64,000 bases of DNA, taken from Ziziphus jujuba (lineage: Eukaryota; Streptophyta; Magnoliopsida; Rosales; Rhamnaceae). Location: assembly GCF_031755915.1 (NCBI RefSeq), contig NC_083387.1, forward strand, positions 21,781,001 through 21,845,000. The letters run 5' to 3'. The notes under the pieces were generated by a model. It saw only the letters and a list, made by a program, of their open reading frames with translations. It was not told where the DNA came from and did not search any database. Below are positions 11,537 to 22,556 of the stretch, piece by piece. A program made the position numbers and the translations under genes. Within the stretch, counting starts at the first letter, position 1. Each line of letters opens with the position of its first letter.

Positions 11537-14042
11537 ATCGAAAAAAATATGGGTTGTAAAATAATTTTTGTTTTCAAATAAGTCTTTGATTGTATGTCTT
11601 AGATACATTATATCAAAATTAGCCAAAATTTATGGGTTATTCAATATGGTCCAACATGCCAAAAAGATGTAAGTTTTATAAGGAACAGGTAGCACTTAGA
11701 TAATACCATGAATTTTACAGTGGGCTGCATAGTATTGCTCAATAAATTATTTACAGTAAGGATAATATTTAGTGGAGTTGTGACAACTCAAGTTAGTGGG
11801 ATCAATAATGCTGCGATGCATATATGTCATAGTTACAATAATTGAGGTGTTTATTGTTTTTTAATGGATGGCAAAAAGGACAAAAGCAAAAAGACAAACA
11901 GCAACAGAGAAACAACTAGGGGAAAAAGCTAGGAATTGACAATTGCTAACATCAGGCTCTTGTTATTTTACTTTCTATATCACTCACTTTTATATCTGAA
12001 AAGTGCTAGGTAACTCGATATAACATTAAACTTCCATAAGAAATTTAACAATAAGAAACAAATAAAAATAGAATTCTTTATCAAATGTTTTGTTATGCAA
12101 GCTAGGGTTCTCATATAATTTTTTATGTTCAGGTTCTGATCCTCTATTGCTTCTCCTTTGTGACCAATAACTACTCTCATAGGTCAGCAGTGGCTAAATT
12201 GAAATTAGTATGATCCGTGAAGCTTCAAATTATGGATTATTGGGCTTGAAATATTGGTCTCATACAAAAACAATCCAGATTCCACAGTATGTTAGTTTTT
12301 TCTTAGCATACAATTAATTTTCTGTCCTTAATCTAAGGGATTAAACCCTAATTCTTAATTACCAGAGCCATAATAAAATATGCATAAAGCAAAAATACTT
12401 AAGACTTATTGTGGCTCATCCTCAATGTGAGAGTGCATATATATACACTTTGTGATGTAGATCTCCTGTCTCTCAAACACTACAAACTGAACTTTCATAT
12501 AGTATCTCATTCTTCTCTAATTTTAACAACCAACGTCTAATATTTCATTATATGGTGGGGAAATTAATGCACCAAAGTACAATTATAAAAAAACCTAAAA
12601 CACCTTTAAACTAATTAGGCACACAACCTAACACTTGAGAGGATAGGAATTAGTACTCACAAGAAAATTGGGTCAAACGGTGAAAATTCAGTCATATTGA
12701 AGTTGATGGATGGTCATTCGTTGTAATTATATTTGAGGCTTTTTATTTGTTTTTTTATACTCCATTTTCCCTCTTTTCTTGCTCAAGAAAAAAATAAAAT
12801 AAAATAATAATAAAGAAGAAGAAGAAGAAGAAGAAGAAAAATGAAAAGAAAACACATAACAGCAAAGACACAACTAGGAGAGGAGCTAGGGAATTGATAT
12901 AATAGACATCAGTTTCTACATCACCTTCACATATTCCTGGTCATGAATTTCAGAAAGAGCAGAAAACCAAAATTTTAAGTATTCCAGGTTTACTGTAATT
13001 TCTAATACGCGCACGAGTAAGGATCGAGTTCTGCACATTCTGTTAAGCTGTGAGTTTATGGGATATTTTAAAGGGGAATTTGGCCCAATACCCTTGTTTT
13101 AAAGGCTTTAATGAAAACTACCCAGCCGTTTCCAACCTTTTTTGTTTTACCCTTCTATTTTCAAATATCCCCACATTACCCTTTGCAAATGTGAAAGGAA
13201 GAATGAAGATGTAAGGTTACGCCATTTTTCCCCTAAACGGAGCATGAAGAAGAAGAGGAAGAGAAAGTGAGAGAGAATGGCGAAGCGTTTTAGGACAATC
13301 GGAGTTCTTCAGGAGGAGGAGCGAGTGGAGGAAGCATCCAAGGCTCAGCAATCAGCTCTGCCATGCCCTTCTCGGTCTTAGCCTCAGAGTCGACGAGCAG
13401 GTCTACAACAAACTCCTCCTTCCTCTTCTTCTTCTTCTTCTTCTTCTTCTCACCACTCTTCCCATTCCTCTGCTTCTCACTGACTCACTGAGACAACTAA
13501 AACAATAACCTCATCAGGTGACGATGATCATTCAGCCCCCTTAAATCTTCTTTTACTTTTTGTTCCGTTCAGTTTTTTGGGTCTGCTTTTATTTTTGTTT
13601 TTATTAGCTGTTCTGGAAATTTTGTTGATTATTACAATTGAAAATATTAAGTTAATGGATCTTATACATGGGATATAGTAATTATTAATTACTGAACTTG
13701 TTTTTAGAATGCTATTATTTTTGGGTTTTATTATTTGGGGCCAAAATCATATGCATTTTAACTGTTTGTTGATATGTTTTATTGGGCTGCGTGTGTGTGG
13801 TAGAAATTATATAATGCTTTTGCTCATACAAATGAAGAGAAAATTTTAGTAGTGAAGCTATTCCATAACCTGTTCTGTTAAAGTCTTGGATGTGTCTATA
13901 TGCTCAGATCTTCCTAAGATCTTATTTTTGGCTATTTCCTATACGTCAATTACGAATTTCAATCTCCAGTTTCTCTAATCTAAGAAAATTTTATCATATA
14001 TAAATACATGATATGTTGATATACTTTTAATTGGTATTTTAG
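11537..14042. other. Gene-poor spacer; 3' flank of copy 3 then simple repeats
   Basis: About 11540-12280 is matched at 33250-34405 next to the dead methyltransferase copy, so it belongs to the duplicated unit. Further on lie (AAG)n at about 12813-12837 and (TTC)n at about 13422-13450. A 35-codon frame from the ATG at 13277 (MAKRFRTIGVLQEEER...) reaches a stop and is not recognised. No supported gene. Confidence 0.5.
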
Positions 14043-14785
14043 GATGATGGATTTGTTATATGTATATTTTCTCTTTCTGGAAGTAATGCCCAAGATGGAC
14101 ATTTAGCTGCTGGTCGTAATGGTGTAAAGCGCCTCAGAACTATAAGTTCTCATCTATTTTACTCTTTGATGTGGTTAGTATTTTTCTTGAGAATGTTCTT
14201 ATTCTCTTTGGTTTCTTGGATTGGTTTAAATATTCTTCTATTTGCAATTTTCAATATTTTGGTTGCTACTTTTTTGAATTTAGATATTAGCGGATTGATG
14301 CATTATGGATTTTCTTGTCACATACACCTATCAAAATCAAAGAGGGAATTGATATGAAAGATTCTCACATCCCTGAAATTTGAAATCCAATAATCTGATA
14401 AAATTTAAGTGTAATATTTTTGTAACAAAATGTTTAAATTTTTGATTTTATCAAGCATTAACTCAACATGGTTGTTTTTTCAGAGTCCATAGATTTTGTT
14501 TGATAGTATGCCTATTTTTCTAAAGCTTTAATACATGTTTTGTTTCCCTGTCTAGCTACTTTATCCTTCTGTTACTAGCCTTCTGTAAAGGAATTTTTCT
14601 GCGATATCTACCAGTATAAAAAGGTCACGTTTGTTCTTTTCAGGTCAAACAACCAAATATTTTATCATTCCTTTATAGTATGGAGACTAAAACTTTTCGT
14701 GGTAATACAACAAAGGTTGCTATCTATATTGTCATGGAGCCTGTTGTTCCACTATTAGAAAAGATCAAGGAACTAAATTTGGAAG
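14043..14785 (+). pseudogene. SCY1-like (SCYL) kinase-like gene fragment
   Basis: Two exon-like blocks match the N-terminal pseudokinase region of plant SCYL1-type proteins as I remember it. Block 1 (14043-14140) reads FSLSGSNAQDGHLAAGRNG then VKRLRT. Block 2 (14644-14785), after a good TTTCAG acceptor, reads QPNILSFLYSMETKTFRGN and YIVMEPVVPLLEKIKELNLE, followed by a GTACAT donor. The donor after block 1 is altered (TATAAGT in place of GTAAGT). No start, upstream exons or remaining kinase-like and HEAT-repeat exons are visible nearby, so this is a two-exon relic rather than a working gene. Introns are kept, so it arose by DNA duplication and not retroposition. Confidence 0.65.
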
Positions 14786-15291
14786 GTACATAAAGGTATA
14801 AACAATCTGGTCTTCCTGGTTGATATTGGTTGTTTGATTGGATTAATCTGATTGCATGATACACGTAATTCTTCTTGTGCTAAAAAATGTTTAAGGTACT
14901 TGCATTAATGGTGATAGCATATGAAGAATCTTGGAGAATCTAAAACTACTCTTTGACTTTTTCTTTTGAAAATGGGAAATCTAAATCAATATTAGCCACC
15001 CTTTAGTAGGTTATTGGAAACTCTTCCTGGCCAACTTGGTTTCTTTGATTCATTTAGAGAATATGTTCTATCAGTGTGATGTTAACTTTTGTTTTAGTGC
15101 TTCTCTTTATTTAAAAATTGAAATTTCCATCTAAATGCAAACAGTAACATGTAATATCTTTTGGTTTCTTTGTATGATTGTGCATACATAGGACGTGTGC
15201 CAATCCTGTTTATCACCGTCTTGAACAATTTTGTAATGATCCTATTCAGAATGGTTTTCAGTGGTTTGGCTAGGAACATAGATTGAAGAAA
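14786..15291. other. Spacer after the SCYL fragment
   Basis: No gene seen. It could be former intron sequence of the SCYL relic; no further exon is recognisable. Confidence 0.3.
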
Positions 15292-15717
15292 ATGGAGAGG
15301 AAAGTGAAGAAAATGAAAAGATTTGTCGCTGCTACAACACAACTATTACAAGAGCAAGAAGTGCTTATGAAGCTTGAGCAAACTTTGAGGAGAATGCAAG
15401 TCAATGCTCAGTTAGATCGTGTGAACTTGCTTGAGTTCCAGCAGATGGTGATGTGGCAACATCAAGAAATGAGAAATTTAAAAGATTTGTGTCCATGGAA
15501 TAGAACTTTCATGCGGATGAGTTATGTTGCACCTTTTAAAGGATGCATGGTGGGTGGAATTGATTCTTCCGTTGAAGAGATATGCAAGCCAACCATTGGT
15601 GGTTCAATGCAGTTGAGAAATGTTAGTATTGAATTGGTTGTGAGTCAAGTCTTCCACAAGGCTATTTATTGTTCACAAAAGAGAATTAAAGCCATAAATT
15701 TCCACTTCATTCCATGA
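15292..15717 (+). CDS. Hypothetical coiled-coil ORF
   Basis: An uninterrupted frame of 141 codons. The first ~75 residues are rich in K, E, Q, L and M with heptad-like spacing (KLEQTLRRMQVNAQLDRVNL), suggesting a coiled coil. The second half has more mixed composition with several Cys. No domain is recognised. The frame is open upstream of the ATG, so it may be an exon of a longer gene or a transposon protein remnant. The next 200 bp lead into a repeat array. Function unknown. Confidence 0.35.
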   Translation: MERKVKKMKRFVAATTQLLQEQEVLMKLEQTLRRMQVNAQLDRVNLLEFQQMVMWQHQEMRNLKDLCPWNRTFMRMSYVAPFKGCMVGGIDSSVEEICKPTIGGSMQLRNVSIELVVSQVFHKAIYCSQKRIKAINFHFIP

Positions 15718-15939
15718 AAGCTGTTTTGAGCATCTAGTTTGACATTTTTTTTTTCTTTTTTTCAAAGGCAAAACTTCCAATGGTATTGAGTTACTTTCAC
15801 AGCTTTTGAAAAATTCTTTTATTTGTTGATATGGTGGATGAATTCAGGTCCAATAGTCTTTTTCTTATGAAGCATAAACTTTGTCTTGTACTATGCAATT
15901 ATTTTGACTACGGATGGTGAAAACATTTTATAAAAAAAA

Positions 15940-17340
15940 TGAATACGGATGGTGCATCGGTAATTACTGATGCCAACGGTTTCATCGGTAATTACCAAAG
16001 GTGCATCGGTAATTACCGATGCTAACGGTTTTATCGGTAATTACCAAAGGCCCTTTGGTAATTACAGTTGACAAATTTTTTGATTCCCACAAGTCTCCTA
16101 ATGTGTATTTCGTGCAACAACATACAAAATATACGTTCATCAATGATCTAAAAAAGCAAAATCCCCATAAAGTTCGGAAAAAGTTCTAAAATTGCCAAAA
16201 AAAATTGGTTACCATAGGACCTTCTGTAATTACCAATGAAACCATCGGTAATCAAATTACCCTTGCTGGAAAAATTACTGAAGGTTTTATCGGTAATTAT
16301 CGAATGGCCTTCGGTAATTACAGTTGACAAATTTTTTGACTCCCACAAGTCCCCTAATATGTGTTTCATGCAATACATGCAAAATATGCATTTATCAATA
16401 ATCCTAAATAGCAGAATCCCCATAAAGTTCAGAAAAAGTTCTAAAATTGCCAAAAAAAATTGATTACCGTAGGGTCTTCGATAATTACCAATGAAATCAT
16501 CGGTAATCAAATTGCCCTTGCTCGAAAAATTACCAAAGATTTTATCGGTAATTACCGAAGGCCCTTCTGTAATTACAGTTGACAAATTTTTTGACTCCCA
16601 TAAGTCCCTCAATATGTGTTTCGTGCAACAAAATGCAAAAAATACATTCGTCAATGATCCTAAACAGTAAAATCCTCATAAAGTTCAGAAAAAGTTCTAA
16701 AATTGCTAAGAAAATTTGATTACTATAGGGCCTTCGGTAATTACCGATGAAACCATCGATAATCAAATTGCCCTTGCTGGAAAAATTACCGAAGGTTTCA
16801 TCGGTAATTACTGAAAGTCCTTCGGTAATTATAGTTGACAAATTTTTTGACTCCCATAAGTCTCCTAATGTGTGTTTCATGCAACAATATGCAAAATATA
16901 CATTTATCAGAGATCTTAAACAGCAAAATCCCCATAAAGTTCGAAAAAAGTTCTAAAATTACCAAAAAAAATTTATTACTGTTGGGCTTTCGGGAATTAC
17001 CGATGAAACCATCGGTAATCAAATTACCCTTGCTGGAAAAATTATTGAAGGTTTCATCGGTAATTATCGAAGGCCCGACGGTAATCAAATTTTTTCGGCA
17101 ATTTTAGAACTTTTTTCGAACTTTATGGGGATTTTGCTGTTTAGGATCATTAATGAATGTATATTTTGCATGTTGCATGAAACACACATTAGGAGACTTG
17201 TGGGAGTCAAAAAATTTAAAAATTAACAACTGATAATTACCATTGATCCATCGGTAAATTTTCCATCAAGTAGTAAAAGAATTAATTGGATTACCGACTT
17301 TTTTCATCGGTAATACCGATTGCCCATGGGTAATGAAGTT
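15940..17340. repeat. 256-bp tandem array with palindromic TCGGTAATTACCGA motifs and an inverted last copy
   Basis: The landmark CATCGGTAATCAAATT occurs at 16243, 16498, 16754 (one change) and 17010, a period of 255-256 bp. A degenerate unit precedes these, and an inverted partial copy (about 17093-17215) ends the array. Each unit contains several copies of the near-palindrome TCGGTAATTACCGA and a constant part (AATCCCCATAAAGTTC...). The inverted copy could pair with the unit at about 16844-16970 to form a hairpin with ~125-bp arms. No ORF of interest. It may be a subterminal region of an unidentified transposon or a small satellite. Confidence 0.8.
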
Positions 17341-18254
17341 AATTTGTCATTTTTTTACTTCTTCCAACGCTTTTTTTTTTTTTACTATGTTATTTGAATT
17401 AATGTATATTAATCCAATCCACGTACAAAAATAATTAATTTCGTTGCTACTACATGTAATTCTGTATAATATCAAATGTTTAATGAATCTAAACCCTATA
17501 AACAGACACCTGCTGAAGATGTTTTAAAAGTTTTAGCAACTCTATTTTGTCATCTTTAAAGGGCAAACAATGAAATATAATCTAGAGGTTCCATGTACAT
17601 ATAGAGTTGTTAAACATAAATTAAAAATAACATAAAATCCTATGACACCTGCTGCGAAATTACAAAGCCACTAATATTTTACAGCGAATAGAAAAATACA
17701 AGTGACTGATATCTCAAAATAGGTAATAGCAACATATCAAATGTTCAATTTTTAAAACAATAAGTTTTTGGTTCATCAACTCAAGGCTAATATTAGTAGT
17801 ACTTCTCAAAATTAAGAAAAGCTACAACCATGCAAAAAGAAAAATAGATGCGAGGAATTTATAGACACATCTGTCTAATGACTTCGCCCCAAAACTTACT
17901 ATGCTTGTTCCTATAATCTTACAGTCAGAAGCATAAATTAAGAAGGACACCATCGGATATGGTGAGCTCAGTAATATGTTGAAAGTGTTCGGTGGTGTAG
18001 CAAAGATGGAAATTGAATGCCAAAAGACCAAAGCCAAAGGTCTAACTCCACACTAAGCACCTAAATACAAAAGATAAATAAATAAATAAATAAAAATAAT
18101 GGGAAAACACTAAGAAAACAAAGAGAAAGATTATATATACTATTGGAAAAAAAAAAAGGAAAAGAAAAATAATAAAAAGACATACATTGATCTAAACAAA
18201 AAGAGTGAAAATCATTGAAATACCAAAAGGAAATATACAAGTACAAAATTGCTA
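17341..18254. other. AT-rich spacer
   Basis: No gene or structured repeat seen. Confidence 0.4.
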
Positions 18255-18545
18255 GAAATGTCAAAGGAATTCAGCAACACTTGCTTCCCTAATTTTTTAC
18301 TGATCAACTCCTTCATCCTCTCCACAGCATATATGGAGCAAGTCCATAGCTTAACTTCCTCCTCACTGCCTGAATCTATTTCATTATTAGCCACAATCAA
18401 TTTGGCAAGCTTTGAACTGTATTTCAGCACGTCAAGTTGCTGAAGAACCGCTGGAACAATATAATCGACCATAATAGTAATGCATATCCTTGGCCTTGGA
18501 ATGCACCCCACAAATCTGTGGCAGATATTTGTTCTCTTTTGTACA
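18255..18545 (-). pseudogene. Queuosine-salvage (QNG1/DUF2419)-like gene fragment
   Basis: On the minus strand a frame reads DYIVPAVLQQLDVLKYSSKL, then EIDSGSEEEVKLWTCSIYAV and ERMKELISKKLGKQV. The order 'DYxVPxVL..L..LKYS', 'GSEEEVE(I)..C(S)I.AVE' fits the C-terminal part of the queuosine 5'-phosphate N-glycosylase family, as I recall it; these enzymes release queuine for tRNA modification. The typical end motif after the helix is lost (reads into QVLLNSFDISSN) and no other exon is assured, so this is a fragment. Identification is from memory of family motifs. Confidence 0.5.
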
Positions 18546-19900
18546 AGAATATTTGCTGTCCTTTGTACACTAAGTGATCCTAGAAGCCTAGAACATTTAA
18601 AGGAAGTCAATATACAGAACTAGTTTCATTTACATATAGCCCTTAGAAACTTTTTATGCAGCCATCTAAATGTATTTTTCTATGTAACAACTTGGTACAT
18701 ATGACATAAAACCTTAAAACAATGAGTTTTCAAACAAAACCTTACATGAATGCATTACAAAGCAAGTATTGTGTGCTAAGTGACAATAGATATATCTTTC
18801 TACACTCATGTAACCTTTTATAAAGGGGGTAACCCAATCAAGCCCAAGCATGTGAAATTTCAGACAACATTCCTATAGTATCAGACTTACAAACCTATAT
18901 TAATCATAATGAGAAACAAGATCATATGCAATTGAATAAGAAATTAACTTATTTCTTAAATAAAATAAATGTTGTTTACCTTAACTTTGTAGTCAGGATA
19001 GTCATTGAGAGCCTTAAGGAAGGAAGGAGTGTTGACCTTAGCAATCCAACGAGCAGCAACAACTATCCCAGAATATGAAAATCCCACCATCATGCAAAAT
19101 AAAAGAGAGGAAAGGTACCACTACACCACTAGCTGTTGTTAGTGTATCTTTGATGCTATGGGTTCCATAAATCAATAAAAGGAAGCATTTTGAATCTTTA
19201 TCAAAGGAAGCATTTTGAATCTTTATCACATATAATTGTGAAAGTAGGCTTCAGGAGCTGCAAGCATTATATTACTCAGTAACTGATACTAACCCACATC
19301 CAAATCTAGATCAGAAAGCCTAATTCAAGGGTAATTTAGGCATTCTGATTAAGAATGATTTGAAGCTATACATACCCCAGCTTTGGGCTTCTGAAGGAGC
19401 ACATCTTCTTGAGAGTAGCCAGTGGATTCTTAAAACACCAGGAACGGCTTCTTTGAGAAAAGAATATACACTTGCAACTTGCAGATACAATGCCTTAAGA
19501 AATAATTCAATTCAGCAATTATTTCAGGCCTTTGAGCTCTACATTGTCGGTATCAGCATATAAATTTGCAAGTTGCAAATTACCCTACAATGCACCAATT
19601 ACATATCAAGGCCACCGATATAGCAATATTAGCTAAGAATTCACACAGAAAAAATTAAAAAGACGTAAATTTGATTTTTCACGGAGGAAAGGAAAAAAGA
19701 GGTCGAGCAGGATTTTTAATGGGATTATTTGTGGGTTTTCTCAGGCAAGAAGAAAGAAAGGAAAGCAGAGGTGCAGGAACTCGGAATTATTGGCTTTGAG
19801 AATGAGAAAAGGAAAGTAAAGTAATTTTTTGTTTTTATTAGGGGCAAAATAGGAAGCAAGGGGTAGATAAAAAAACTTGACAAAGAAGGGGTAAATATCA
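18546..19900. other. Spacer with one exon-like segment
   Basis: On the minus strand a segment ending at a GTAAAC donor (exon edge at 18980) translates as ARWIAKVNTPSFLKALNDY then PDYKVK. It is protein-like but not recognised and may be another relic exon. The rest holds no supported gene. It directly abuts the Harbinger element X. Confidence 0.3.
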
Positions 19901-20124
19901 TTAACCCTAAAACCCTTGTGTGTTTGGTTTGTTGGATTGGCCAGGATTGGATGGGACACAGTCCCAGTCTGCTGTTTGGTTGATCATTTTGAGCTCGGGA
20001 CAGATGTAACCGAAACAGTAAATTAATCCCAAATGATCAGGACACAGCTGACCCGTCTCTCCCCCTAGGTCATTTTTGTCCCAAACTCAAAAAGCCCTTG
20101 TTCTCTCGCTTATCGTTGCCTCGC

Positions 20125-20159
20125 ATGGAAGATCAAAGGAAAAATCACAGCTCGGTTGG
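20125..20159 (+). other. Putative leader exon end of element X with splice donor
   Basis: A short ATG-initiated stretch (MEDQRKNHSSV) runs into a GTGAGT donor (GT at 20159-20160). The corresponding place in the related element Y also has a GGTGAGTAC donor, so the leader exon is conserved between the two elements. Confidence 0.45.
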
Positions 20160-20253
20160 TGAGTATCTCTATCTACATCTCTATATCTGTTTTCTTCTCT
20201 GCATCTCTATCTGTTTTCTTCTCTATTTCTTCCTGTATTGTGACATTTCTTCG

Positions 20254-20376
20254 TATAGGCCATCTACTATAGTCGATCTGGAGAAAGGGCTTCCATTTGC
20301 AAGCAAAACCCCAAACTGCAAAGAACCCAGGTAAGTGTCATCTGTCTCTCCTCTCTGTGTTGTTGTCGTGGGATCT
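20254..20376 (+). repeat. Leader exon-like repeat, copy 1
   Basis: Starts TATAGGCCATCT and runs through AACTGCAAAGAACCCAG followed by a consensus GTAAGT donor (GT at 20331) and a pyrimidine-rich tail. Matched by copy 2 at 20729-20836. Confidence 0.7.
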
Positions 20377-20728
20377 CGCCGATATATCTTTAAAAAAAAA
20401 AAAATTTGCTTAAAAATGTTACCCAAAAAATCGTTAGTTTTTTCTCTGCCTGTGGGAAATTTTTTTCCCTCAATTTGTGTTTTCTTTCGGGTTGGGAAAG
20501 GGCTTCCATCTCCTCTCTGTTTTATGTTGTCATGGGTGTGGATTTGAAACCCACTTTTGATCTCTCACCGAGATATCTGCATATACAGATGTTTTCTAAC
20601 CATTTCCATTTTTGTTCTCAAAAAAACTTGCATTTTTTGGTTCATGTTTTAAAACCCAAAAATCTAGTTTTTCCTTTCTTCTTTCTGGTGATGCGATAGA
20701 CTAATTGCCTCTTGTTCCCAAACTCGTG

Positions 20729-20836
20729 TATAGGCCATCTTATAGGCGGATTCCATTTGCAAGCAAAGCCCCAAACTGCAAAGAACCCAGGTAAGTTTCA
20801 TCTGTCTCTCCTCTCTGTTTTGTTGTCGTGGGATCT
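20729..20836 (+). repeat. Leader exon-like repeat, copy 2
   Basis: Near copy of 20254-20376 with the same AAAGAACCCAG then GTAAGT donor (GT at 20791). The duplication gives the element's leader two equivalent donors. A second partial copy of the pyrimidine tail follows at 20836-20870. Confidence 0.7.
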
Positions 20837-21458
20837 GTCTCTCCTCTCCTCTCTGTTTTGTTGTCGTGCAAAGAACCCCAAATTGTTAGTTTTTTCTCTG
20901 CATTTGTGAAATTTTATTTCCCCCAATACAAATTATTGCACCCAAGATAATCTGCAAATTTTACACACTGCCTGATGGGTTCCAAAACAAAAACCTTCAC
21001 CTAAACACTTTCACTCTATATTTTCACAAAAAAAAATATACTGAATTTTTATGATAGGACTGTGTTAAGCATTATTACTGATAGGACTTGAAAATGGTAA
21101 GGCTACACAGATCAGGATGAACAGCAAAATAGTTTTCTTCTGCTCTGTGTTTCGTTGTTTAGATTTATTCCTGTACGCTTTAGTGGAGAAGCTCTTGCGA
21201 GTCTCTTTGCTGCACGGGGCAGTAACAACAAACCACACATTGCAGATATTAGTTTCCAAATCACAGCAGAATTTGCCAAAATGCTTGCAACTATTTCTAA
21301 ATGTATGATGTATATTTATCTCTATGGCACTTGTGTTGTGCATTTTTATGAACAAAATATCCTATTTTTGAAATTCAAATGGTCATGGTGTATCTCTCAT
21401 CTGTCTTGCTGCACAGTGGAACAATATGTTTCTTTATGATGAAGTATTAAAAATTCAC

Positions 21459-21552
21459 CTATTTCGTAGAAGAGCTCGTTAATATTTTCTGCAGTCTTTG
21501 CTGATGTTTCAATGAAGAACATTCCATTCTCTTGAGCATATTGCTCCCCCTC
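21459..21552 (-). pseudogene. Single exon of a RAB5-like (RABF) small GTPase inside element X
   Basis: On the minus strand, a GATTGCAG acceptor is followed by 94 bp reading [20 protein letters not shown] then [11 protein letters not shown] and a GTGAAT donor. ETSAKTA is the G5 guanine-binding motif of RAB GTPases, and the flanking residues fit the plant RAB5/RABF group. Both splice sites are intact but no neighbouring GTPase exons are seen, so a single exon with intron edges sits inside the transposon, antisense to its genes. It looks like a captured gene fragment. Confidence 0.7.
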
Positions 21553-21773
21553 CTGCAATCATTTACAATAAGTTAAAAAAATATTGAAAGTTTTTACAAT
21601 GAAAGTTTTGGACTGATATAGCTGTGCTTCAAACTACGTTAAAGATGTTATGCTACTTTCATGCACACCGTGTAAAAATATTGAAATAATACGAGGCGTT
21701 ATGCTAAAATTAATTCCTTAAAATAATACAATTTTAAAAGTAAAAGAAAACGAGCTATAAAGGTGTGTTTCAT

Positions 21774-22204
21774 CGTTGACCACTGCAAATTACAGAAAAA
21801 AATATATTGACCATGATCATTAAATAAACTATAATATATATATATATATATATATTGATCATTACAGTCATGTATGCTTATAATTAAAAAATTCATCCTT
21901 GGAAAAAACATTTCTACTATCGTTGACCACTGCAAATTATATTGACCATGATCATTAAATAAACTATAATATATATATATATATATATATTGATCATTAC
22001 AGTCATGTATTCTTATAATTAAAAAATTCATCCTTGGAAAAAACATTTCTACTATCGTTGACCACTGCAAATTACAGAAAAAAATATATTGACCATGATC
22101 ATTAAATAAACTATAATATATATATATATATATATATATTGATCATTACAGTCATGTATTCTTATAATTAAAAAATTCATCCTTGGAAAAAACATTTCTG
22201 CTAT
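21774..22204. repeat. Three tandem ~135-149-bp repeats with (TA)n cores
   Basis: Units begin CGTTGACCACTGCAAATTA at 21774, 21921 and 22056. Each contains a (TA)n run then TTGATCATTACAGTCATGTA and TTCATCCTTGG. They differ mainly in the length of the TA run and in a short deletion in the middle unit. They lie in the 5' part of element X, before the transposase. Confidence 0.85.
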
Positions 22205-22556
22205 CGTTTAATCTATTTCTATATATGAAAATCAAAGTTTGGATGCTTTTTTTGTTTTTTTTCCTTTCTTTTTTGGTAACAAGTTGGATCCTTTTATTAT
22301 TCACCAAAAAAAAAAAAAAAGGTTGGATCCTTTTATGTGTTGGAAAAGTGACATGACATTATTGCCAATATTTACCAATTCTCAAATTGAGTTATTTATT
22401 TAGCATGCTGATAAATAGATGTATATTGGAATTGATTTGCGTTGTTTAGTCCAAAGTAGTTTATGTTTATCAAATTTAATATGCTATTTATTTATTTATT
22501 TTTCTTGAAGCATTTTTTTGTTTTTTATTTTATTATTTTATTTTTTTGTAGTACAT

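Noticed and set aside
16148..17088. Minus-strand ORFs in the tandem array (ITDETFGNFSSKGNLI-type repeats)
   Set aside because: They are translations of the palindromic repeat unit; the same peptide recurs with each unit and has no protein character.
15940..17340. CRISPR-like array
   Set aside because: Repeats are 256-bp tandem units in plant nuclear DNA, not short repeats with unique spacers.
18061..18264. Hydrophobic minus-strand ORF as a membrane protein
   Set aside because: It is built from A/T-rich low-complexity sequence (Phe, Leu, Tyr runs) with no family features.
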